A stretch of DNA of 12,872 bases from Verrucomicrobiota bacterium. Its GTDB lineage: Bacteria; Verrucomicrobiota; Verrucomicrobiia; Opitutales; Opitutaceae. The notes under the pieces were generated by a model. It was given only the letters and a program-made list of their open reading frames with translations. It did no database searches and was not told where the DNA came from. A program made the position numbers and the translations under genes. Where the stretch lies: assembly GCA_003694825.1 (NCBI GenBank), contig RFJS01000321.1, positions 1 through 12,872 of the forward strand, written 5' to 3'. Positions 8,901 to 12,872 of this stretch are shown piece after piece (position 1 is the stretch's first letter; each line of letters begins with the position of its first letter).

Positions 8901-9248
8901 TTCGACATCGACTACAAGTGGTTCATCGAGGCCGCGGCCCGGCGTCAGAAGTGGATCGATCAGTCGCAGAGCGTGAACCTCTTCATCTCCAGGCCCGACC
9001 TCAAGACCCTCTCTCACATGTATCGGGCCGCCTGGCACAAAGGGCTCAAGACCACCTACTACTTGCGCTCACTCCAGGCCTCCAACATCGAAAAGGCGAC
9101 GGTCGCGGCGAAGAAGGAAGTCCGCGGTGTCATCGCCGGCCAGAACGGGGACAACGGCACCGCCCGGCGCACCTACACCGAAGCCGAGAAGCGGGCCTGC
9201 TCGCTCGAAGCGATGCGCAACGGTGAAGAATGCGAGGCGTGTCAGTAG
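5991..9248 (+). CDS. nrdA: Class I ribonucleoside-diphosphate reductase alpha subunit with three ATP-cones
   Basis: This 1085-residue catalytic subunit reduces ribonucleotides to deoxyribonucleotides using the oxidant of NrdB. Three N-terminal ATP-cone-like regions are seen: about 37-148 (divergent), about 153-245 (canonical, VRLIRRNGHIVPWNEAKIE) and about 258-345 (divergent, VVVKRSGGENYFWDGVDL). The catalytic barrel follows, with N703, C705 and E707 (NLCTE), the redox pair C491 (SSCYLYW) and C720 (AVCNLGS), the radical-transfer tyrosines Y1023 and Y1024 (TTYYLRS), and the C-terminal shuttle pair C1081/C1084 (CEACQ). It is much longer than E. coli NrdA (about 760 residues) because of the extra cones; the chlamydial enzyme is similarly long. 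I chose the ATG at 5991 over the TTG at 5937 because the upstream 18 codons look like leader. No SD is visible. The last 19 codons lie inside a 146-bp tandem repeat. Confidence 0.95.
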   Translation: MPTNIQLEEDLTLKRFVTVPPDQKPSFNWRGLIPDDERRHEAIRVVCPHGEEAFDLGEVVDTIGRGLTNVLLAHEEQDIFNEQNRNWVEKTARRIAAALEARLTEETPVRITLSDLYALIESILVADKAYEVAKSILIHRSRKLGATMGERFVPVRLIRRNGHIVPWNEAKIEIAVRKAFLTLERDSAPAVDIARAVTERVLQSRQAFMHIEEVQDLVQEELMRQGYFKVAEQYILYRAQRAQIRARERVEPEPAPEQNQLVVVKRSGGENYFWDGVDLRKRIEFARIGLDLSLSDDEIETELRRSIFDEISQKDLNNTIVLNAKTLIERDADFAKFAGRIQLTYIYEEVLGWDIVRDGIGALKEFHRRYFRHYIARGIEIKRLNPALESYDLDKLAEALDPSADLEFDFLGIQTLYDRYLIVDKTIKPARRLETPQLFWMRVAMGLYLGEAENREDHVLSLYQLYKSRRFCSSTPTLFNSGTPHSQLSSCYLYWVDDSIEGIMQRGIAENAYLAKWAGGLGGSWTSVRGTGAYIAGTNGESQGVIPFLKLHNDQLVAVNQGGKRKGSGCAYLESWHNDIFDFLELRRNTGDDRRRTHDMNTANWIPDLFMKRMEARQHWTLYRSSETPDLHHLYGRKFEERYVEYEKMAEEGKIWSKRIPAIELWKKMLQMLFETGHPWITFKDPCNIRSPQDHVGVIHSSNLCTEITLNTGPDETAVCNLGSVVLDNHLKEDGSLDLEKLRETVRIAIRALDNVIDLNFYPTEAAKRSNPRHRPIGLGVMGLANALYKKNLSFASEAAVEFNDEFMEAIAYFAYEASSDLAAERGSYSTFKGSKWDRGLLPPDTLKLLAEERGEPIDVPAGGRIDWDALREKIRRQGMRNSNVLAIAPTATISNIMGTSPCIEPTYKNLYVKSNLSGEFIVLNQYLVRDLKARGLWNRDIIDDLKYFDGELTNIAAVPDDLKEKYRTAFDIDYKWFIEAAARRQKWIDQSQSVNLFISRPDLKTLSHMYRAAWHKGLKTTYYLRSLQASNIEKATVAAKKEVRGVIAGQNGDNGTARRTYTEAEKRACSLEAMRNGEECEACQ

Positions 9249-9509
9249 GACGCAGCCGGGCGAAGCCTCGGGCCCGCTTCGAGGGGCACCGTTCCGAGCG
9301 AAGCGACAACCCGAGGCGCGCGAGCGCCGAGGCAAAGCGGGCCTGCTCGCTCGAAGCGATGCGCAACGGTGAAGAATGCGAGGCGTGTCAGTAGGACGCA
9401 GTCGCGTGAAGCCTCGGGCCCGCTTCGAGGGGCACCGTTCCGAGCGAAGCGACAACCCGAGGCGCGTGAGCGCCGAGGCAAAGCGGGCCTGCTCGCTCGA
9501 AGCGATGCG
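9189..9509 (+). repeat. 146-bp tandem repeat containing the 3' end of nrdA (2.2 copies)
   Basis: Copy 1 is 9189-9334, copy 2 is 9335-9480, and a third copy is cut off after 29 bp (9481-9509). The unit consists of the last 19 sense codons and stop of nrdA (60 nt) plus 86 nt of downstream DNA. Copies 1 and 2 differ at four bases by my alignment: three in the stretch just after GGACGCAG and one in a hairpin loop. The period is not a multiple of three and a stop precedes copy 2, so the second nrdA tail is not translated as part of NrdA. The unit is rich in short inverted repeats built on CGAAGCG/CGCTTCG. It could have arisen by unequal exchange between the 29-bp copies. Confidence 0.95.
9315..9328 (+). 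other. GNRA-loop hairpin in repeat copy 1
   Basis: GGCGC-GCGA-GCGCC forms a 5-bp stem with a GCGA tetraloop. The equivalent hairpin in copy 2 (9461-9474) has a GTGA loop, so the one difference in this part of the repeat keeps both the stem and a GNRA-class loop. Confidence 0.5.
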
Positions 9510-9524
9510 GATCTGGCCATGCCC

Positions 9525-9548
9525 CTTGCCGCAGAAAAATGCGGCAGG
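9525..9548 (+). terminator. Possible terminator or mRNA 3' end hairpin downstream of nrdA
   Basis: The stem TGCCGCA (9527-9533) / TGCGGCA (9540-9546) has a GAAAAA loop and can be extended by one wobble and one C-G pair to 9525/9548. No T-run follows on the plus strand, so it would be an atypical terminator. It is the strongest simple hairpin between the tandem repeat and the convergent TAC operon. Confidence 0.35.
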
Positions 9549-9732
9549 ATCCCCTCTCTCATGGCCCGGGCATCTCTGTCGGTCGCGCTCACTCTGGAAT
9601 GCGGTGCCATCCGATGAGCAGGTTTGATTCCCCCTTAAGTCTCGTCGGAGGTCCTCTGCAACGGTGACGAACGAAACTCGTGTGAGGCTCGCGCCCCTGC
9701 TGCCCGACAACGGGGCGGAGAGGTGATGCGGC
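9549..9732. other. Non-coding stretch between the nrd operon and the TAC operon
   Basis: With the tandem repeat, nearly 500 bp separate the nrdA stop from the end of the convergent chaperone gene. I see no credible gene in this part. The only notable signal is GCAACGGTGA at 9658-9667, identical to a 10-mer in the nrdA tail, within a 26-base ungapped similarity (20 matches) to the end of nrdA (9213-9242 region). Confidence 0.4.
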
Positions 9733-10212
9733 TCACGCTCTTGTTTTCCCTTTCCCCCTGGTGCGGCGTGTCTTACGGCCCGCAGGCTTTTGCGATGGTT
9801 CCGGAGTTTCGTCCGGGCCGAGGAAGGATACAGAAGGAAGCGTGAGCATGCCATGTGGACCTCGGGAAGTGATGGCACTCACCATTTCCCGGGTCGCGCC
9901 ATAGAGCATGGATGCTCCAGTGACCCGGATGAGACGCTCGGGGTCGTAGGGATACTTCTCGTGGACCGCGTAGTGCCCTTCGACCGCTATGCACCCTGTA
10001 TAAGGTGGAGGAGCGGTCTCCTTTTGGCCGCTGAGGCGAATCACCAAACGCACTCGCCACTGTCGGGGACAATCGGACAAGGCCTCTACGTGGCGTTCCA
10101 CATCGATCTGTCCCGGACCGTGGTTTTCCCCTTCGGAGGCGACAATCTGCACCTCGCGAAATACTTGAGAGAGAATCTCGAGCGGTGAGGGGCTAAGCTG
10201 CATCTTCGGCAT
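9733..10212 (-). CDS. SecB-like chaperone of a toxin-antitoxin-chaperone module
   Basis: This 159-residue protein resembles the SecB export-chaperone family. It starts MQLSPSPLEILSQVFREVQI and has a central beta-rich region containing VEGHYAV. It also has the SecB-like segment LYGATREMVSAITSRG (103-118) with the LPSVSF strand (125-130), corresponding to the PYARE..s.l..rG...l.LpPinF region of SecB. A basic tail (RKTRRTRGKGKTRA) ends the protein. It overlaps the antitoxin gene by 20 nt; if the second Met (M4, 10203) is used, by 11 nt. This position, after a toxin and antitoxin, marks it as the dedicated TAC chaperone, which in M. tuberculosis (Rv1957) binds the antitoxin and protects it from aggregation and proteolysis. 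A housekeeping SecB is less likely in this context. Confidence 0.8.
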   Translation of the reverse strand: MPKMQLSPSPLEILSQVFREVQIVASEGENHGPGQIDVERHVEALSDCPRQWRVRLVIRLSGQKETAPPPYTGCIAVEGHYAVHEKYPYDPERLIRVTGASMLYGATREMVSAITSRGPHGMLTLPSVSFLGPDETPEPSQKPAGRKTRRTRGKGKTRA

Positions 10213-10639
10213 CGCGGTCTGCGGGGCGGCGGCGGATCAACCGTGGGGAAGGTGCCTGGCGAATCGGTCGGAGATTGGTTCCCGGATCAAGCGTGATCCG
10301 TTCCTGGCTCGACGGTGCACATGGATAATGGATCCACGATACCCGATGGCCCTGTGGAACAAAGGTTTGGACAAGGTCGGCTCCGACTGCCGCCCCGGTC
10401 CGAACGAGCGTGTCGATCGTCAGATTCTCGTCGCCACTGAGCAGCTTGGTAATCCGTGACGGGCGAACGCCCATACGACGGGCGAGCTCAGAGCGACTGA
10501 TGTTCTCGCGATGCATGAAGTCGAGAAGCGCCTCGACGATCTCGAGTTTCTTGCGTTCGACCTGTGACTCGATCGTCGCGAGCGATTGGGCGAATGCTTC
10601 TGCGAGAGAGTCGCGTTCGGAAGTGATTTGGATATTCAT
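10193..10639 (-). CDS. HigA-type XRE antitoxin with a C-terminal chaperone-addiction-like extension
   Basis: This 148-residue protein has a helical N-terminus and an XRE helix-turn-helix (about 34-90), seen in ISRSELARRMGVRPSRITKLLSGDENLTI. Such antitoxins bind both the toxin and the operon operator. After the HTH comes an unusual extension of about 58 residues (91-148) with hydrophobic/aromatic residues (FVPQGHRVSWIHY, W102 and Y105) and a polar, Arg/Asp-rich end. In TAC modules a C-terminal chaperone-addiction (ChAD) segment with a key Trp makes the antitoxin dependent on the SecB-like chaperone; equating this tail with ChAD is inference. The start ATG overlaps the toxin stop (ATGA, 10636-10639) and the end overlaps the chaperone gene, so the three are translationally linked. 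Confidence 0.88.
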   Translation of the reverse strand: MNIQITSERDSLAEAFAQSLATIESQVERKKLEIVEALLDFMHRENISRSELARRMGVRPSRITKLLSGDENLTIDTLVRTGAAVGADLVQTFVPQGHRVSWIHYPCAPSSQERITLDPGTNLRPIRQAPSPRLIRRRPADRDAEDAA

Positions 10640-11100
10640 GGTCGGTCGATGAGCGTGAATGAAGCGGTTTTATCGCGCTTCGCCGCGAAATAGCGCTGCT
10701 TGATGCCTTGGGCTTTTTGAATGTCTCTCTGTTGTTGGCGCGGCGTATTCTTTTTGCCGCCGTTCGTGCAGAGGATCAGTTGTTGATCGATACCCGAGAG
10801 TGTATCGAAGAATGCATAGAGACGGATGCCATGGCGCTTGAACTCGAAGATGCCAATGGGCAGAGACTTGAAGATTTCCTGGTTGCGGCAGTCGGGGTTG
10901 TTGGCGACATGCCCGATGCGGGCGACAAGCTGCCGCCACTTGGTGCTGTCATCCTTTCGGAGCTTCTCCAGCAATTCGCGTGCGGGAGCCTTTCCATTGA
11001 TCGTTAACGTGGCGACACGGAGACTTTGGCCAACGTGCAGGGTGTGGATGATGATGTCAACGGCACCTTTCACCTTTAAGTGAAATCTTGATCGGAGCAC
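10636..11100 (-). CDS. HigB/RelE-fold (Gp49-like) toxin
   Basis: The frame gives 154 residues. The core (about 28-140) matches the Gp49-like HigB family: LRVATLTINGKAPARELLEKL, then IFEFKRHGIRLYAFFDTL (84-101), then LILCTNGGKKNTPRQQQRD (108-126) and a final helix KAQGIKQRYFAAK. Members are usually ribosome-dependent mRNA interferases that halt translation, kept in check by the antitoxin. It is the first gene of the operon, an order typical of HigBA modules. The start is uncertain: the GTG at 11100 gives a 27-residue N-terminus before the conserved core, and an in-frame GTG at 11073 gives a shorter one. Neither has a good SD, and an inverted repeat (11068-11085) overlaps the region. Base composition is visibly less GC-rich than in nrdA or the membrane protein, which suggests acquisition as a unit. 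Confidence 0.83.
   Translation of the reverse strand: MLRSRFHLKVKGAVDIIIHTLHVGQSLRVATLTINGKAPARELLEKLRKDDSTKWRQLVARIGHVANNPDCRNQEIFKSLPIGIFEFKRHGIRLYAFFDTLSGIDQQLILCTNGGKKNTPRQQQRDIQKAQGIKQRYFAAKRDKTASFTLIDRP
11068..11085 (-). promoter_or_regulatory. Candidate operator of the TAC operon
   Basis: On the plus strand TTTCAC (11068-11073) and GTGAAA (11080-11085) form a perfect 6-bp inverted repeat with a 6-bp T/A-rich spacer. XRE antitoxins autoregulate by binding such sites near the first gene. It lies inside the frame if the toxin starts at 11100, and at the very start if the GTG at 11073 is used. A second pair, TTGATC/GATCAA on the minus strand, flanks the stretch just upstream. Confidence 0.4.
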
Positions 11101-11136
11101 TCATCGTGCGTGCTTTTGGGGTGATTCAGATCAAAC

Positions 11137-11149
11137 GCTCCATTGGAGC
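11137..11149 (-). terminator. Weak hairpin between the membrane glycosyltransferase gene and the TAC operon
   Basis: GCTCC-ATT-GGAGC forms a 5-bp stem, followed on the minus strand by only three Ts (GTTTGATC). It might be a weak terminator or just a structured spacer. The 72-bp gap and common direction also allow read-through from the membrane protein gene into the toxin gene. Confidence 0.25.
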
Positions 11150-11172
11150 CGCATCAATGACGATTCCGGTTA

Positions 11173-12872
11173 TCACAGAGGCAACGACGGGCGCCTTTCC
11201 CGCACCAGCACCAGCACCTCGCCACCGTTCGTGGCGAAGCCGAGGATGTAGCCGTGTGCGTTGAGGCCGGAGAGGCGGGCGGCGGTTTCCGGCTCGAAAC
11301 GGCGCAGATCGTCGTCGACGACGATGGCGGCGGCACCTTCGGCCGCGAGCCACGCCGCCAGTGACTCCGGTGTCTCGAGATCGCGCTGGGGGATGCCGAT
11401 GCGGACAAATTCCATGTTGGCGGCCCAGACCAGGCCGGGACCCCATGCCGCGACGCGGGTCCCCGGCGGGAAGGTCTCGGCGAGGTAATCGACCGCTTTC
11501 TGCTCGGGGTCACCGAAGGGCGTCACGGGGACGCGGAAGGCGGGCCCGGCGCGCAGCGCGAGGCTTCCGGACAGGAGGATGAGTGCGCCGGCGAGCGCGG
11601 CAGCGGGCGCATGCCGCTCCCGCAGAATGTCGTGGGCGATCCATGCGATCCACAGCGTCAGGAGCAGAACGAGCGCGGCGAACACCGCGGTGCTGTTGGG
11701 CTTGAGCAGGATCGCGGCGAGGATCGCGGCGGTGGCGAGGCCTACCGTCCACACGCGGCGCTCCCGTCGGCTGTCGAGGTTGCGGGCCCAGGCGTCGACG
11801 CCGATCGCGGCGATGGGGAACCACGCGAGGAAGGGGATGAGCAGATGGTGGGGCTGAAAACACAGCAGCACGTAGAGCCCGGCATACGCGCTCCAGGCGA
11901 TGAGCAGCGCGGCGAGCGGGAGGGCGCGCCGTTGGACCAGTGCCAGCAGGCCGCGCACCGCGAAGAGCGCAAGGGCGATGCCGAGGTATTTGCCGTATCC
12001 GTCGAAGGCGTGGCCGGCGGCTGATCGGGTCAGCCGCGGGATTCGCGCGAAATAGGCGGCCGGATTGCGGGCGATGGCCCGGAAGATCGAGTCTGCGTTC
12101 TCCTCGGGAGTGCCGAAGAGACGCCGGGCCTCGATCTCGCCTTCCACGTAGGGTTGCCGGCCGCCGTAGGTGTCGGCGAAGGCCATGCCGTGCCCCTGCT
12201 CGAAGGTCGCATAGGCGCGGTGGCGTGTGCCCAGTGCCCACTCGCCCGTGACCGCGCCGTGCAGGACCACGTAGCCGCCGGTCAGTGCGAAAAATGGGAG
12301 CAGGATCGCCGGAAGGGCCTGCCGCAGGCGGCGTTCGCGCCAGGCGGCGAACGCGGCGAAGGCCGCGAAGGTGACGAACAGCACCGGGGCTTCGTTGCGG
12401 GAGAGCGCGGCGAGGCCGATGAAGGCCGACGCGCGCCAGAGCCGCTCGAATGCACCGCGGCGCATCACCGGGATCATCTCCGCCAGGGCCAGGCCGGCGA
12501 AGGCGGCAAACATGGCGTTGGTCCCGTTGTCGAGAAGCAGGACGATCGCCGGGGAGACCGCGGCCAGCGCGATGAGAATCAGCGGATGCGCTTCCTCGCG
12601 CAGGGCGCGGGCGATGCGAAATGTCGCGACCCAAAGCAGGAGAAAGAATACCCCGCGTCCGATCCAGCAGGTGTACTCAAGCCAATGGCGCGCTCCCTGG
12701 ATACACAGGTAGATGACGGAATAGACGGCGTCGACCGCGGGGTTGAGGGCGTATTCGGGCAATTGCCCGGAAGCGATCAGCCGCCCCTGATAGATGTAAA
12801 CGGCTTCATCCCACTTGCCGATGCGGCTCAGCGGCGGGATCAGCGCGTTGAAGACCATGGCGAGCTGGGCCA
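11173..12872 (-). CDS. Polytopic membrane glycosyltransferase-like protein (GT-C/GT39-like), 5' part probably beyond the window
   Basis: The frame is open to the right edge. The ATG at 12858 is the first visible start, but in-frame codons before it (AQLA) join a hydrophobic stretch (MVFNALIPPL), so the first membrane helix may begin outside the window. GKWDEAVYIYQGRLIASGQLP (from about residue 14 after that Met), with its Asp-Glu, resembles the first extracytoplasmic loop of dolichyl/polyprenyl-phosphate-dependent GT-C transferases (PMT/ArnT type). Many hydrophobic segments follow, such as GVFFLLLWVATF, LILIALAAVSPAIVLLL, LIAWSAYAGLYVLLCF and WTVGLATAAILAAILL. A soluble C-terminal domain of about 135 residues starts near GDPEQKAVDYLAETFPPGTRV. 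It probably transfers sugar from a lipid carrier at the outer face of the inner membrane. The acceptor is unknown and no glycan-pathway neighbour is visible. Confidence 0.7.
   Translation of the reverse strand, partial: AQLAMVFNALIPPLSRIGKWDEAVYIYQGRLIASGQLPEYALNPAVDAVYSVIYLCIQGARHWLEYTCWIGRGVFFLLLWVATFRIARALREEAHPLILIALAAVSPAIVLLLDNGTNAMFAAFAGLALAEMIPVMRRGAFERLWRASAFIGLAALSRNEAPVLFVTFAAFAAFAAWRERRLRQALPAILLPFFALTGGYVVLHGAVTGEWALGTRHRAYATFEQGHGMAFADTYGGRQPYVEGEIEARRLFGTPEENADSIFRAIARNPAAYFARIPRLTRSAAGHAFDGYGKYLGIALALFAVRGLLALVQRRALPLAALLIAWSAYAGLYVLLCFQPHHLLIPFLAWFPIAAIGVDAWARNLDSRRERRVWTVGLATAAILAAILLKPNSTAVFAALVLLLTLWIAWIAHDILRERHAPAAALAGALILLSGSLALRAGPAFRVPVTPFGDPEQKAVDYLAETFPPGTRVAAWGPGLVWAANMEFVRIGIPQRDLETPESLAAWLAAEGAAAIVVDDDLRRFEPETAARLSGLNAHGYILGFATNGGEVLVLVRERRPSLPL

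Noticed and set aside
9189..9509. CRISPR array.
   Set aside because: The repeated unit is 146 bp and contiguous, without unique spacers between short repeats; it includes coding sequence of nrdA.
9189..9509. Insertion sequence or transposon end.
   Set aside because: No transposase frame, no terminal inverted repeats at the borders and no target-site duplication is seen; a tandem duplication explains it.
9069..9878. Minus-strand frames reading through the tandem repeat, giving repeated Arg/Ser/Ala-rich peptides.
   Set aside because: They are translations of the repeated DNA and of the antisense of nrdA; the frame shifts between copies because 146 is not a multiple of three.
9790..10188. Plus-strand open frame of 132 codons.
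   Set aside because: It is antisense to the SecB-like gene, which has family motifs and operon context.

Overview
The window is high-GC DNA with long antisense open frames. It most likely comes from a verrucomicrobial (Opitutales/Opitutaceae-like) bacterium. Three things point there: the paired C-terminal repeats of the first gene, a style common in Verrucomicrobia extracellular proteins; weak or absent Shine-Dalgarno sequences; and a ribonucleotide reductase resembling that of the related Chlamydiae. This placement is inference, because no phylogenetic marker gene is present.

Layout. (1) Positions 3-2582, plus strand: the 3' part of a GH13 alpha-amylase-family enzyme with Ig-like domains and two C-terminal repeats; its 5' end lies outside the window. 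(2) 2751-4277, plus: an HDOD-GGDEF signalling protein, followed by a probable intrinsic terminator at 4400-4432. (3) 4516-9248, plus: a ribonucleotide reductase operon. It has a promoter region with two NrdR boxes exactly 32 bp apart, then nrdB (class Ic-like, Leu at the radical-tyrosine position), a hairpin-rich 214-bp gap, and nrdA (three predicted ATP-cones). (4) 9189-9509: a 146-bp tandem duplication that carries the last 19 codons and stop of nrdA plus 86 bp of downstream DNA, in two full copies and one partial copy. (5) 9733-11100, minus strand: three overlapping genes of lower G+C that form a toxin-antitoxin-chaperone (TAC) module: a HigB/Gp49-like toxin, an XRE/HigA-type antitoxin with a C-terminal extension, and a SecB-like chaperone. 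(6) 11173-12872, minus: a polytopic membrane glycosyltransferase-like protein that runs off the right edge.

How the parts work together. NrdB and NrdA make the deoxynucleotide-producing enzyme. The paired NrdR boxes imply repression by the dATP/ATP-sensing repressor NrdR, while the ATP-cones of NrdA give allosteric control of activity. In the TAC module, the chaperone is expected to bind the C-terminal extension of the antitoxin and so permit folding and neutralisation of the toxin, as in the Mycobacterium tuberculosis HigB1-HigA1-Rv1957 paradigm. The amylase-like protein, the signalling protein and the membrane glycosyltransferase appear to be independent neighbours.

The most interesting points are the TAC module, the Tyr-less class Ic-like NrdB, and the tandem duplication of the nrdA 3' end.
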